DNA of 64,000 nucleotides. Source: Betaproteobacteria bacterium (GTDB lineage Bacteria; Pseudomonadota; Gammaproteobacteria; Burkholderiales; JACQAP01). The stretch's first letter is position 1; each line of letters starts with the position of its first letter. Of the stretch, positions 25,576 through 34,802 are shown in pieces. The position numbers were made by a program, and so were the translations under genes. A model generated the notes under the pieces. The model was not told the DNA's origin and searched no databases. It saw only the letters and a program-made list of their open reading frames with translations. The DNA lies in NCBI GenBank assembly GCA_016194905.1, contig JACQAP010000029.1:62001-126000 (forward strand). Reading direction: 5' to 3'.

Positions 25576-26814
25576 TTAGTGCGCGTCACCGATTTGCGAC
25601 TTGAGCATGCGCGCCTTGAGCGCATAGGCTCCCGCGATTACCACCTGCTCGCCTTCCTTGACCCCGCCGCGCACGACGACCCGCCCGCCGACCTTGTCGC
25701 CGGGTTCGACGGCGCGCGGCTCGAACCCGCCGGCTTCCCGTACGAATACCATCGTCTGGCCATTGATGAGCAGCACCGCCTCCTGAGGAAGAGTGAGCGC
25801 CTGGCTCGTGGACGCCGTGTCGATCGACGCATTGGCGAACATCTCCGGTTTGAGCTGCCCGCCCGGGTTCGGCACTTCCACACGCGCCCCGACGGCTCGG
25901 GTGTTTTTGTCCACCGTGCTGCTGATATAGGTCAGCTTGCCCTTGAATAATTCGCCGGGGTAGGCGTTCACCGTAACCGTCGCAGATGCCCCCACGCGCA
26001 CCCTGCCGAGGTCCTTCTCGAACAGGTTGGCTTCGATCCACAGAGTCGAAAGATCCGCGACGGTGAAAAGGCTTTTGTCCGGTTGGGCGAGCTCGCCGAG
26101 CACCGCGTCCTTCTCGATTACCGTGCCGCGAAATGGCGCATTGAGCGGGAAAACGGACCCGGGTCCTGTCTCCGATTCGCGATGCTCCACGTCCAGCAGC
26201 CGCAGTTTGTCGTCGGCCGCACGCAGGCTGGCCTTGGCCTTCTCGTACTCGCTGCGCGCGCGCAGGTAGTCCTTCTCGGGAATGATGTCGTCAGCCTTGA
26301 GTTTCTGTGCCCGTTCAAAGTCGGACTTCGCCAGAGAGAACTGGCTTTGCGCCTGCTGGTAAGCGGAGTGCGCTTCACCCAATTCGATACTGTCCAGAAG
26401 CGCGAGCGTTTGTCCTTTGACTACGTTGTCGCCGAGTTTGGCTCTGACTTCGGTGATACGAGCCGAGACTCGCGGTGCCACGTGGGCGATGCGATCCTGG
26501 TTGGCGCGAATGGTGGCGGTGAGAACCACCTGATCAAGGAGAGATTGCGTCCCGAGTTCCGCAACCTTGATCCCCGCGATTTCAAGTTCTTCGGCAGACA
26601 GTGTCAATCGCTGTTCGTCGCCATGGTCCTTGGTAGCCCCGGCCAACGACTTTTCGCTTGAGTTGTCTCCGGCGTGCGACGCATTTGTACTGACGCGATT
26701 CTGGGCAACAGGTTTGGCTGCTGTTTCTTCGGGTTTGCCGCAACCGGAGAGACCGACTGCGGTGGCAAATCCAATGGACAGTAAATAGACATTCTTAAAT
26801 AAGGATGGATTCAT
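25576..26814 (-). CDS. czcB: RND periplasmic adaptor (membrane fusion protein), CzcB-type
   Basis: 412 residues. The signal ends LSGCGKPEE, a lipobox, so it may be a lipoprotein at the inner membrane. The order is beta-barrel and lipoyl parts (IAHVAPRVSARITEVRAKLGD), alpha-hairpin (residues 155-215), second lipoyl half (FRGTVIEKDAVLGELA) and a C-terminal membrane-proximal domain. It bridges CzcA and the outer-membrane channel. Spacing to czcA is 11 bases and to czcC 54, so one transcript is likely. Confidence 0.9.
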   Translation of the reverse strand: MNPSLFKNVYLLSIGFATAVGLSGCGKPEETAAKPVAQNRVSTNASHAGDNSSEKSLAGATKDHGDEQRLTLSAEELEIAGIKVAELGTQSLLDQVVLTATIRANQDRIAHVAPRVSARITEVRAKLGDNVVKGQTLALLDSIELGEAHSAYQQAQSQFSLAKSDFERAQKLKADDIIPEKDYLRARSEYEKAKASLRAADDKLRLLDVEHRESETGPGSVFPLNAPFRGTVIEKDAVLGELAQPDKSLFTVADLSTLWIEANLFEKDLGRVRVGASATVTVNAYPGELFKGKLTYISSTVDKNTRAVGARVEVPNPGGQLKPEMFANASIDTASTSQALTLPQEAVLLINGQTMVFVREAGGFEPRAVEPGDKVGGRVVVRGGVKEGEQVVIAGAYALKARMLKSQIGDAH

Positions 26815-26868
26815 GTTCTTTGCATTGACAAAGTAGGATTCATCGGACTACGGGATGTCAGGAGCCGC

Positions 26869-28185
26869 TCAGCGGGCGTTGTCTTTCACGACGAAACCTG
26901 CGGCCTCTTCAAGCGCTATCCGCGTTTGACTGAAATCGGTAACGGCGTCCAGATAATCGCGCCGCCCATCCAAAAGCTGCCGGTTGACCAGCAAGAGTTG
27001 CAACAGGCCGATCTCTCCGCTACGAAAGGAAACGGTAGACAAGCGCTGGTTTTCCTCCAGACTCGGCAACACCGATTCGGTGAGTCGACCTACGCGGGCA
27101 TGAAGGCTTTCCAGCCGCTGCCACGTCGCGCGCACTTGTGCCTCGACATCGCGTGACGCCGCCTGTTTCTCAATCTGTGTCTGCGTAAGCTCCGCGGATG
27201 CTTGACCAACTCCGCCAGCGTTGCGCTTGAACAAAGGCAAGGGCATGGAGATGGACAGCATCGTGAGATTTTCTCTTGCGTCGCCGGGGCCCTCGCGGCC
27301 GGTCGTCACTCCCACCGTGATGTCGGGGTAGGTCGATGCGCGCTGCAAGGCCAGCTTGCTTCTTGCGGCCTGTTCACGAAGGTTGAGGGCGCGAAACAGA
27401 GGGCGACTGGCGACGTTGTCGAGCAGGTCCTGCAGGATGTAACGGGGCCGGGCGGCGCTAAGCTCACCGATTGCCTCGGGAAGATTGTTCGGGGGTAGCT
27501 GGACTAAGGCCGCAAGGTCCACACGCGCCTGAATGAGTTGTTCACTCAACAGTGTTACTTGATTTTGAGCACGCTCGGCCTCAACGGAGGCTAGATTCCC
27601 GTTGAGACGGCTGTCTTCTCCGGCTCCAACCCGCTTCTTTACCGCCGCCGCTGCATCCTGAATCAACTTCGACGAATCGCGTTCGATCTCGATGCGTTTC
27701 TGCAACGCCAACACGCGCGTAAATCGCTGTTCGACTGCTGCATGAATCCGGCGTCGGAGTTCCGCAATTCTTTCGTTGGTTGCATCGAGTTCAAGTTCAG
27801 CCGCCTGGCGCCGGTAGCCGTGCTGACCAGCCAGCTCAAAGGTCTGGGCAAGCCCGATGTTCCACTCCCCGAATGCCTGGCCGGGAAGTCCGGACTGCGC
27901 GAGCGTTCTCCGTGTGAGATCGGTGGAAATCTGCGGGTTATTCCAGAACCACCCGTGAGTGTCTTTGAGTTGACCCCTGGCGGCAGATAGCCCCGCGTTA
28001 GCCGTGCGCAGCTCTGGATTGGCCTGTTCGGCACGTGCCCATGCCTGATCGAGCGTTAGCGGTTCCGCCCGAACGGCAGCCAAGGACAGCGTACTTGAAA
28101 TGACGATGAGAAAAAACGGCGCCACCCTATTCGCAAGTGCACGAATGGAACGGGCAGGTGCGCCTGGGGCAAAGTGGCCCGGCAT
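26869..28185 (-). CDS. czcC: Outer-membrane channel of the RND pump, CzcC-type (TolC family)
   Basis: 438 residues from the ATG at 28185, which has GGAGG eight bases upstream; an ATG nine codons earlier lacks one. A signal peptide spans about residues 10-40 (ALANRVAPFFLIVISSTLSLAAVRA). Two repeated OEP domains follow, with the usual long helices (WARAEQANPELRTANAGLSA and the matching region near 290). It forms the trimeric exit duct with CzcB/CzcA. First gene of the operon after the small exported protein. Confidence 0.9.
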   Translation of the reverse strand: MPGHFAPGAPARSIRALANRVAPFFLIVISSTLSLAAVRAEPLTLDQAWARAEQANPELRTANAGLSAARGQLKDTHGWFWNNPQISTDLTRRTLAQSGLPGQAFGEWNIGLAQTFELAGQHGYRRQAAELELDATNERIAELRRRIHAAVEQRFTRVLALQKRIEIERDSSKLIQDAAAAVKKRVGAGEDSRLNGNLASVEAERAQNQVTLLSEQLIQARVDLAALVQLPPNNLPEAIGELSAARPRYILQDLLDNVASRPLFRALNLREQAARSKLALQRASTYPDITVGVTTGREGPGDARENLTMLSISMPLPLFKRNAGGVGQASAELTQTQIEKQAASRDVEAQVRATWQRLESLHARVGRLTESVLPSLEENQRLSTVSFRSGEIGLLQLLLVNRQLLDGRRDYLDAVTDFSQTRIALEEAAGFVVKDNAR

Positions 28186-28265
28186 AGAACCTCCGTCTAG
28201 CATGAACAACACCCGTCATGCAGCCGTGCACGACGGGCATCAACCGAGATCGAACGTGGTAACGG

Positions 28266-28628
28266 TTAGGCTAGAGCGGAGAAGCGGGGCGGGCGGAAGA
28301 GGCCATCCGGAGAGCGATCCCGCGGAAATTTCAGGGAACCGTGGATAGCGAAAGAGTCGAGCGTCGGACGATTGACGGGAGTGACATATACGAGGCCCAG
28401 CAAATGGCTAAAAACGTGGCAGCCTTCATTGCAGTGCTTACCGCTCTTTTCCGGGTAACCGGTATCTGGCGCGTTGCTGTCCGTGTCGTCTGATTGTACT
28501 GATGCCTGTTCGCTTGCCACCCAATCGGCAAAAGCCACCGCGCTCACGCTCCAACTTAGAGTGTTGAGCATGAACACGATGAGAACTGAAACAATGAGTT
28601 TTTGAACAGGGATGCGCACGACGCGCAC
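28266..28628 (-). CDS. Small exported Cys-containing protein upstream of czcCBA (CzcI-like)
   Basis: 120 residues from a GTG at 28628. The hydrophobic segment IVSVLIVFMLNTLSWSVSAVAFA acts as a signal peptide. The mature part has KHCNEGCHVFSHLLG and ends FRPPRFSALA. It sits 80 bases before czcC, the place occupied by czcI in other systems, whose product is proposed to modulate czc expression. The same C-terminal RPPR-SAL ending recurs in the protein at 60142. Function inferred only from position. Confidence 0.65.
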   Translation of the reverse strand: MRVVRIPVQKLIVSVLIVFMLNTLSWSVSAVAFADWVASEQASVQSDDTDSNAPDTGYPEKSGKHCNEGCHVFSHLLGLVYVTPVNRPTLDSFAIHGSLKFPRDRSPDGLFRPPRFSALA

Positions 28629-28704
28629 TATACCACTATCCCGTTTGACTGAAATTCAAAAATGGGCTTCCGCGATTCGAAAGAGCCGGCGAGTGGGACC
28701 AGAG

Positions 28705-28730
28705 GGGCATGCTGAGGCATACTCCCCCGA
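28705..28730 (-). terminator. Hairpin after the bufferin-like pseudogene, homologous to the terminator at 37162
   Basis: On the minus strand GGGGAGTATGC and GCATGCCCC pair around a CTCA loop, with one bulge. The whole stretch 28705-28756 aligns with the sequence following the intact gene at 37212, so the duplication carried gene end and terminator together. No clear U-run. Confidence 0.5.
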
Positions 28731-28753
28731 TCGCGGGCGGCGGCGAAAACGCC

Positions 28754-28891
28754 TCAGCCTTTCTCCACCTTGCCGCCTTTCGCGAGGCATTGCTTTTCGG
28801 TCATGGATAACCATCCCTGGCCCTTGCAGGCGTTCTGCCCGCTACATCCGTTTTTGGCAGACGAGCACTCGCTCTTGCCCTTGCAGGCGCA
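28754..28891 (-). pseudogene. 5'-truncated copy of a BufA2-type (bufferin-like) peptide gene
   Basis: Read on the minus strand, 44 codons of the mature peptide survive: CACKGKSECSSAKNGCSGQN, then ACKGQGW and TEKQCLAKGGKVEK before a stop. They match the C-terminal half of the intact gene at 37212 almost residue for residue. Four codons (AGVN in the intact copy) are deleted between the first two Cys, and everything upstream, including the signal peptide, is lost. The flanking 28892-29078 shows no supported gene. A gene relic, probably left after duplication of the copper cluster. Confidence 0.75.
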
Positions 28892-29078
28892 GAAAAAGTC
28901 TCCTTTGCATCACCCCGCGCGCTCCGCGACGCTCTATCCCAACATCCGCCTGCGCTAACAGCCGCATGTAGTAGCAGTCGCCGGCAATCCTCTTTTCAGC
29001 GGTGTCCATGCCTGCATCCACAAGGATGCGCACGGCGGTGTCGCCTGGCGATTGCCATATCGGGCGACCGTCTGTCTT

Positions 29079-30596
29079 TCAGTCGTGTGTTATGTTCCGG
29101 AAATCAACCCCGAGCGAGTGGAGCTTGCGGTACAAGTGCGTTCTCTCCAAGCCGACGCGCTTGGCAAGCTGCTCGACCCTGCCGTTGCAGATCAGCAGTT
29201 GCTGCTGCAGGTACGCGCGTTCGAACTGCTCGCGAGCCTCGCGCAACGGCAACGCCAGTCCGAGTGAGTGGAACTTGCGATACGCATGCGTTCTTTCCAG
29301 GCCGACGCGCTTGGCAAGCTGCTCGACCCTGCCGTTGCAGATCAGCAACTGCTGCTGCATGTACGCGCGTTCGAACTGCTCGCGAGCCTCGCGCAACGGC
29401 AGCGCCAGCACGTCCGGCTTCACCCGCGGTTCGTCGACCGGAAGCTGGCTGGACAGCTCACGTTCGATTTCATCGAGACCGATTTCTTCTCCGCCCTTCA
29501 GAATCAGCAGCCGCTGCACGAGGTTCTTGAGCTCGTGGATGTTGCCGGGCCAGGGATAGTTGCGCAGCCGGTTCTGCGCGGCCACGCTGAAGCGCCGGAA
29601 CTGCAGCCCGGTGTCATCCGCCAGCCGATCGACGTAGTAGCGCAGCAGATCCGGCACATCCTCAACGTAATCGCGCAGCGGCGGGACGCGCAGCGTCACC
29701 ACGTTCAGTTGCGACAGCAGATCGCGGCGGAACGGCTCCGGCACCCCGCGCGCCTCGAAGCCGGGCTGCGCGGAACTCAGGAACCGTACGTTGAGCGGCC
29801 GCGATTGCGCGGCCCCGAGCCGCGTATAGTGGCCGTTCTCGATATCGGCGAGCAGCAGCCGCTGCGCGGCCGGCAACAGATCCTCCAGGCCCTTGATGAA
29901 CAGCGTGCCTCCGTCGGCCTGGTCATATTGCCCGGGCTCGACACCCGCGGCCGTCTCGCGTCCATGCAGTAGCGCGGCGGCAGTCTCTTCCGCAAGGCTG
30001 CCCGCGACAACTGCGACGAACGGCTGCGCACTACGCGGGCTGAGAGAGTGAATGTAGCGGGCGAACGCCTCGCGGCCCGTGCCCGATTCGCCCAACAGCA
30101 GAATCGGCACGTCGTGCGGTGCGATCTGCTGCACTTGCTGGCGGATCAACTGCATCGCGCGGCTGCGCCCCACCGACGCGACCGACGGCGGCAACAGCGC
30201 GTGTGCTCTCTGGCGCTTCTGACGGCCGGCATCCAGTGCCCGCTCCACGGTGCGCAGAAGCTTGGCGAGCGACAGCGGTTTTTCCACGAAGTCGAACGCG
30301 CCGAGGCGGATCGCCTCCACCGCGGTCTCCACGGTGCCATGGCCGGACATCATCACGACAGGACAATCCGCCATGGTCGGGCCACGCGACCACTCACGCA
30401 GCAGCGTGATGCCATCGGTATCCGGCATCCAGATGTCCAGCAGCACCAGATCGGGGTTCCGCCGCGCGCACGAGGCGTACGCCTGCGCCGCGTCGGCTGC
30501 GAGCTCGATCTCGTAGCCTTCGTCGGAGAGGACCTCGCGCAGGAGACTGCGGATGTCGGCCTCGTCGTCGACGATCAGAATGCGCTGTGAGGTCAT
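29079..30596 (-). CDS. NtrX-like response regulator with degenerate AAA+ domain and a duplicated C-terminal HTH
   Basis: 505 residues from the ATG at 30596 (AGGAAG upstream); the frame is open further up but without a good start. The receiver domain has D54 in LVLLDIWMPD. In the central AAA+ domain Walker A is GESGTGRE (169-176), the Walker B region reads DGGTLFIKG instead of ...FLDE, and the sigma-54-contacting GAFTGA loop is absent (HGRETAAG). The C-terminus has two consecutive Fis-type HTH units of 50 residues (about 395-444 and 445-494), both with GRVEQLAKRVGLERTH. It likely binds DNA without activating sigma-54 polymerase. No histidine kinase gene is adjacent. Confidence 0.8.
   Translation of the reverse strand: MTSQRILIVDDEADIRSLLREVLSDEGYEIELAADAAQAYASCARRNPDLVLLDIWMPDTDGITLLREWSRGPTMADCPVVMMSGHGTVETAVEAIRLGAFDFVEKPLSLAKLLRTVERALDAGRQKRQRAHALLPPSVASVGRSRAMQLIRQQVQQIAPHDVPILLLGESGTGREAFARYIHSLSPRSAQPFVAVVAGSLAEETAAALLHGRETAAGVEPGQYDQADGGTLFIKGLEDLLPAAQRLLLADIENGHYTRLGAAQSRPLNVRFLSSAQPGFEARGVPEPFRRDLLSQLNVVTLRVPPLRDYVEDVPDLLRYYVDRLADDTGLQFRRFSVAAQNRLRNYPWPGNIHELKNLVQRLLILKGGEEIGLDEIERELSSQLPVDEPRVKPDVLALPLREAREQFERAYMQQQLLICNGRVEQLAKRVGLERTHAYRKFHSLGLALPLREAREQFERAYLQQQLLICNGRVEQLAKRVGLERTHLYRKLHSLGVDFRNITHD
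29111..29410. repeat. Tandem 150-bp in-frame duplication encoding two HTH domains
   Basis: 29111-29260 and 29261-29410 are tandem copies with a period of exactly 150 bases (50 codons). By eye they are about 90% identical; most differences are synonymous or conservative (for example AYRKF against LYRKL). This duplicates the DNA-binding domain of the NtrX-like protein. Confidence 0.9.
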
Positions 30597-30740
30597 GCGC
30601 GCTTCCTGCGGGAGGACGACGGCAACGGGCTGTGAAACGAGCTCAGGCTGGTCGAGGGCAGCCCGTTCTAGCGCGGCTTTCCCTCGTTCTATTTCATCGA
30701 CAACGCTAACCATGCGGCTTTTATTGCGTTCGGGAACCAA

Positions 30741-30766
30741 GACGAGCGCCCGAAGAGGCGCTCGTC
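30741..30766 (-). terminator. Hairpin after the porin gene
   Basis: GACGAGCGCC (30741-30750) and GGCGCTCGTC (30757-30766) form a perfect 10-bp stem with a 6-base loop, 28 bases after the porin stop codon. It lacks a strong U-run, so termination strength is uncertain. Confidence 0.65.
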
Positions 30767-30794
30767 CCGTCACCGTAGACAGATGATGCGAATA

Positions 30795-31958
30795 TCAGTA
30801 GACGTGTTTGAGGCGGACATCGAATACTTGGTTGGTAGTTCCCGCCCCCGCAAGCGGTGCCCCGATCTGAACGTAAGTGGCGGCATCCTCGTTGTTGGTA
30901 CGAGCGAAAATAAATTGCAGTTGCGACTGCTTTGACAGATTGTGGAAGTAGCCGACGCCTAACATCTTCGCACCGGTGTTGGTAGCCGTGCCGACATTGG
31001 TCTTACCTTTCTGGGCAACGCCGATCTCGCCGCCAACGTAGCCGGAAGGCAAATTGTACTTAGCCGCGAGCCAGTACGCAGTGCGTTTGTACTCGTTGAC
31101 GGCGCTTGCGGAACCGTCTGTCTTGTACTTCAGTTGCTCGTAACGCAAGTGCAGGCCAAGGTCGCCAATCGTGTAGCCGCCACCTATCTGCACGGCATTG
31201 TCGCTAGAACTTGTCCCGCCGGCAAAGCCCACGATTTTGTTAGCGCCGAACATGTCGTCATGCTTTTCGTAGGCCAGATCCACATAGAACGGCATGCCGT
31301 CCGGTTGGAATTTGCCGCCGATGGACACAATCTTCGGATCGGTGGTCTGGGTCTTGAATGCGCTCAGCGTGTAATCGACTTCGAACGAGAAACCACTCCA
31401 GTTCGGGCTCTCGTACCAAATCTCCTGCTCCGCACGACGATAGAAGCCGACGCAGCCGGTTGTGGCTGTAGGACCGCAGCCGGCCTGACCAACTTCAAAC
31501 ACTGTGGCTGCGCCGGGCGTACCCAGGAGATTAAGGTTCCCGCCGGGTCCTACCGCGCCATCAAGCGGATCAGCCGTATACATCCATTTCTCGTACACGT
31601 TCTCGTTCGTCCCGACCTTGAACGCACCCCATTGGCCGGTGAGTCCTAAAAAGGAGTTACGGTTCCCAATGGCGCCGCCCGCGCGTCCTGGATTCGCGGA
31701 CGATGTGCCGGAAATATCCATTTGATAATGCATGACCACCTTGTTGCCACCCCCTATATCGTCCACAGATTCGAGATCCATGTGCGAATAGCTCGGATGC
31801 AACTGGTTAGTGGTCAGTCCGGGGTTACCTGCGGTATCGCTGCTCGACTTTCCAAGTTGGATACCCATGTTGATGGCGCCGCTCAGCGTGACTTCCGCCA
31901 TTGCGGCCGGTGCGGCGAAGGCGCCAGCTACCGCTAACGCGATGAGTCCCCTCTTCAT
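30795..31958 (-). CDS. Gram-negative general porin, betaproteobacterial type
   Basis: 387 residues from the ATG at 31958. Upstream ATGs at 31976 and 31979-frame are possible, but this one gives a classical signal peptide (MKRGLIALAVAGAFAAPAAMA, cut before EVTLSG) and has GAGGAG before it. The mature protein shows the alternating beta-strand pattern of trimeric 16-strand porins and ends with ...VFDVRLKHVY, an aromatic C-terminal residue needed for outer-membrane assembly. A 590-bp upstream region probably holds its control sites. Substrate range unknown. Confidence 0.88.
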   Translation of the reverse strand: MKRGLIALAVAGAFAAPAAMAEVTLSGAINMGIQLGKSSSDTAGNPGLTTNQLHPSYSHMDLESVDDIGGGNKVVMHYQMDISGTSSANPGRAGGAIGNRNSFLGLTGQWGAFKVGTNENVYEKWMYTADPLDGAVGPGGNLNLLGTPGAATVFEVGQAGCGPTATTGCVGFYRRAEQEIWYESPNWSGFSFEVDYTLSAFKTQTTDPKIVSIGGKFQPDGMPFYVDLAYEKHDDMFGANKIVGFAGGTSSSDNAVQIGGGYTIGDLGLHLRYEQLKYKTDGSASAVNEYKRTAYWLAAKYNLPSGYVGGEIGVAQKGKTNVGTATNTGAKMLGVGYFHNLSKQSQLQFIFARTNNEDAATYVQIGAPLAGAGTTNQVFDVRLKHVY

Positions 31959-32548
31959 AGCTATACTCCTCTTCATCACTATCTCCTTGTGGTAGGGTTA
32001 CTTAGACCGGGTGGGTGCTTATCTAGTCCTTTCCGGTACACGAGGGCAGCACAAGAAAGGACGCGGTACCAAGTGTCCCAAAACCTTGGGCCAGCCCTGC
32101 GCTGCTGCCTTGTGTTGGTGGCGGGATATCGGGTTGAGCGCGCGCACTTCCCCGCATCCGTGTGTGGAAGCAAGAGGTGTTTATCTCCCTGTTGGCGGCC
32201 GATCCAGCCGCTCAAGTTGTGCTGAGACATCGGCTTGCCGTGTTCGGGAGTCAACACGGTCGCAGCCATTCCTACGGCGGCGCGCCCGACGAGAGGTACG
32301 GCGTGTCGATAGGAGGCGACCTCCTGCTCGGCGCGTGGAATCAGATGACCGTGTCCTTTGAAGCACATCGACTCCTTGTCGGTTGTTGCTGCCCAGTGCG
32401 TGGGAGACAACTTGTTGCACAGTCACGACAGATGGAGCCATCCTAGCGGCCTGCGGCAAACGCCCGCCTGACAGCAGGATTACATTTTTGTAATGATGTC
32501 CCGGGTGCCGTTTGCGCGAGAATTGGCGGGACGTCGGGGAGGGGGACG
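31959..32548. other. Divergent intergenic region between porin and the metal two-component system
   Basis: These 590 bases show no supported gene; an open frame on the minus strand has no recognisable protein features. The only clear element is the 16-bp palindrome at 32479-32494 near the response regulator. The region presumably carries promoters for both flanking operons. Confidence 0.5.
32479..32494 (+). promoter_or_regulatory. CopR/CusR/CzcR-type operator palindrome
   Basis: ATTACA-tttt-TGTAAT is a perfect 16-bp dyad, 55 bases before the response-regulator start and preceded by CTGACAG. Metal-responsive OmpR-family regulators bind ATTACA/TGTAAT-like dyads, so autoregulation is likely. 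Confidence 0.65.
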
Positions 32549-33229
32549 ATGCGGTTGCTGGTGGTTGAGGATGAGATCAAGACCCGTGAGTACCTGCGCA
32601 AGGGCCTCACGGAAGAGGGGTTCATCGTGGATACCGCGGCAACCGGGGTCGACGGACTGCACCTCGCGACCACCGGCGACTACGAGCTAGTGATCCTGGA
32701 CATCATGCTGCCTGGCGTCAGCGGCTGGCAGGTCCTGGCGGCGCTGCGGCGGCAAAAGCAGACGCCGGTGCTGTTCCTGACCGCACGCGACGAGGTGGCC
32801 GACCGCGTGCGCGGCCTGGAGCTCGGCGCCGACGACTACCTGGTCAAGCCTTTCGCCTTCGCCGAGTTGGTGGCGCGCATGCGCACGGTGATGCGCCGCG
32901 GTGCCGGGCGCGAACCCGACGTGCTCCAGATGGCGGACCTGGAGCTGAACCTGCGTCGGTGCCGTGCGCGCAGAGGCCAGAAGAGGATAGATCTGACCAA
33001 GAAGGAGTTCGCCCTTCTCGCGCTGCTGATGCAGCGCCACGGCGATGTCCTGTCCCGGGCTTACATCGCCTCCCAGGTCTGGGACATCAACTTCCACACC
33101 GACACCAACGTCGTCGACGTTGCCATTCGCCGATTGCGCGCCAAGGTCGACGACCCCTACGAGCGCAAGCTCATCCATACGCTGCGGGGCATGGGCTACG
33201 TCCTGGAGGAGCAGGAAAGACATGGCTAG
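32549..33229 (+). CDS. Heavy-metal response regulator (CusR/CzcR/CopR family)
   Basis: 226 residues. Receiver domain: acidic pocket E7/D8, phospho-acceptor D51 in [10 protein letters not shown], switch Thr and Lys in FLTARDE and DDYLVKPF. A winged-helix OmpR-type domain follows (residues 125-222) with [21 protein letters not shown], which is typical of the heavy-metal subgroup. It is phosphorylated by the kinase encoded next, whose ATG overlaps its end by eight bases. Likely targets are its own palindrome and the neighbouring porin or RND operons. Confidence 0.9.
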   Translation: MRLLVVEDEIKTREYLRKGLTEEGFIVDTAATGVDGLHLATTGDYELVILDIMLPGVSGWQVLAALRRQKQTPVLFLTARDEVADRVRGLELGADDYLVKPFAFAELVARMRTVMRRGAGREPDVLQMADLELNLRRCRARRGQKRIDLTKKEFALLALLMQRHGDVLSRAYIASQVWDINFHTDTNVVDVAIRRLRAKVDDPYERKLIHTLRGMGYVLEEQERHG

Positions 33230-34709
33230 CGCCGGAGCACCGGTCTCGCTGACGGCGAGGCTTACCGTCGGATTCGTCACCGTGCTGGTGACCGCGCACG
33301 TCGGCATCTGCCTCTATCTCGACTACACCTTCCAGGAGGAGTTCTCGACCGAGGATCGGCGCGAGTTGGCGGGCAATGCGGCCTTTGTACGGCAGATCCT
33401 GGCGGAGCAACGTTCCTTCGAGGAGCTGCGCGCCAACCCCCAGCGCCTGCTCGATGCCAAGACGCTGCATCAGCGGCTGAGTTTCGTGTTTAGCGACTCG
33501 CGGGGCCACACCATCGAGTCCTCCTACGAGGCTCGCTCGCTGGCCGACAGCGTTTGGGCGCGCGCGCGCACCTCTGAACGCGCGGGCGAACCGATGGGCA
33601 CGCTTACGCACGAGGGTCGCATATGGCGGGCGCTGGTCGCGTCGGGTGCTCTTGGGGACGCCGAACACACGCCCATCGCCATCATGCTCGCGCTGGACGT
33701 GACCGAGCGCGAGAACTTCGCCCGGCGCTATCGTTCGAGGCTGGTGGTGGCGGCTGTCGTAGCGGCCGTCATCGCGGGCCTGGTGGGTTTCCCGCTCGTG
33801 CGGGGCGCGCTCGTCCCACTCGACGCAATGGCGCGTCGGGCGGGCGAGATCTCGGCGAGCCGGCTGGACGAGAGGCTACCTGTGGACGGCGTGCCGCGCG
33901 AGCTGCAGGAACTATCTATGGCCTTCAACCACGCCCTCGAGCGCTTGCAGGATTCCTTCCGGCGGTTGTCCCAGTTCTCTTCGGAGCTGGCACACGAGCT
34001 GCGCACGCCCATCGGCAATCTCATGGGCGAGGCCCAGGTGGCGCTGCGCCGCGTGCGCACCGCGCCGGAGTATCAGGCCGTGCTGGCCTCCGCGGTAGAG
34101 GAGTGCGAGTGGTTCGGCCGCATGATCGACGCCATGCTGTTCCTCGCGCGCGCGGACAACGCGCAGACTGCCCTGCACCGCAAGCTCCTCGACGGCAGAC
34201 AGGAAGTCTTGCACGTGGCCGAGTACTACGAGGGGCTGCTGGCCGAGCACGGGCTGGAGCTGTGTATTGAAGGCAACGCGGCGATCTGGGCCGACCCCGA
34301 GCTGCTGCGGCAAGCACTGTCCAACCTCGTGATCAACGCCATCGGCCACACGCATAGGGGCGAAGCCATCATGGTGTCCTTTGCCCTCGCGCCCGATGCG
34401 AGCGTCCTCGTCGAGGTCTCCAACCCCGGCTCGGGGATTCCCGCCAACGTCCTGTCACGAGTGTTCGATCGCTTCTTCCGGATGGACGAAGCGCGGGGCG
34501 GGTCGGAGCGCGGCTCGGGGCTGGGGCTAGCGATCGTGCGCTCCATCATGCAGTTGCACGGTGGGTCCGCGAGTGTGCGCAGCACGCCCGAAGGGCCGAC
34601 CGTATTCACCCTGTGCTTTCCGAGCGAAGCTGGCGTTCAAGCAGCAGCCATGGGTGTCAGCGTCGGCTCCTTGCCGCAACGCCGGGAGCTGGGCGCGTCG
34701 CCAAGTTGA
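33222..34709 (+). CDS. Heavy-metal sensor histidine kinase (CusS/CzcS family)
   Basis: 495 residues. Helix 1 is at about 13-32, followed by a periplasmic sensor of about 135 residues. Helix 2 is near 172-192 ([19 protein letters not shown]) and leads into a HAMP domain. The H-box is [14 protein letters not shown] near 257, and the N-box ([12 protein letters not shown]) and G-box ([16 protein letters not shown]) are near 370-460. It senses periplasmic copper, silver, zinc or cadmium and phosphorylates the partner regulator. The start at 33222 overlaps the regulator gene; earlier frames encode a regulator shadow. The metal cannot be read from sequence. Confidence 0.9.
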   Translation: MASAGAPVSLTARLTVGFVTVLVTAHVGICLYLDYTFQEEFSTEDRRELAGNAAFVRQILAEQRSFEELRANPQRLLDAKTLHQRLSFVFSDSRGHTIESSYEARSLADSVWARARTSERAGEPMGTLTHEGRIWRALVASGALGDAEHTPIAIMLALDVTERENFARRYRSRLVVAAVVAAVIAGLVGFPLVRGALVPLDAMARRAGEISASRLDERLPVDGVPRELQELSMAFNHALERLQDSFRRLSQFSSELAHELRTPIGNLMGEAQVALRRVRTAPEYQAVLASAVEECEWFGRMIDAMLFLARADNAQTALHRKLLDGRQEVLHVAEYYEGLLAEHGLELCIEGNAAIWADPELLRQALSNLVINAIGHTHRGEAIMVSFALAPDASVLVEVSNPGSGIPANVLSRVFDRFFRMDEARGGSERGSGLGLAIVRSIMQLHGGSASVRSTPEGPTVFTLCFPSEAGVQAAAMGVSVGSLPQRRELGASPS

Positions 34710-34802
34710 CGCTGGTCGCGTTCATGCCCGGCTTCTCCAAAATGGAACAGGCGCAAGTGTCGCCGCTGGTACTGGTTTGATGAGCACCCATAACGTTCTT
34801 GG

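Noticed and set aside
28842-29033. 63-codon minus-strand ORF between the bufferin-like relic and the NtrX-like gene
   Set aside because: It overlaps the relic in another frame; no recognisable domain despite a plausible-looking middle part.
30597-30773. N-terminal extension of the NtrX-like gene as a remnant of a NtrY kinase C-terminus
   Set aside because: Only a few residues (VAVVLPQEAR) resemble a kinase end; too short to support.
31979-32410. 143-codon minus-strand frame upstream of the porin
   Set aside because: No signal peptide, domain or ribosome site; lies in a regulatory region.
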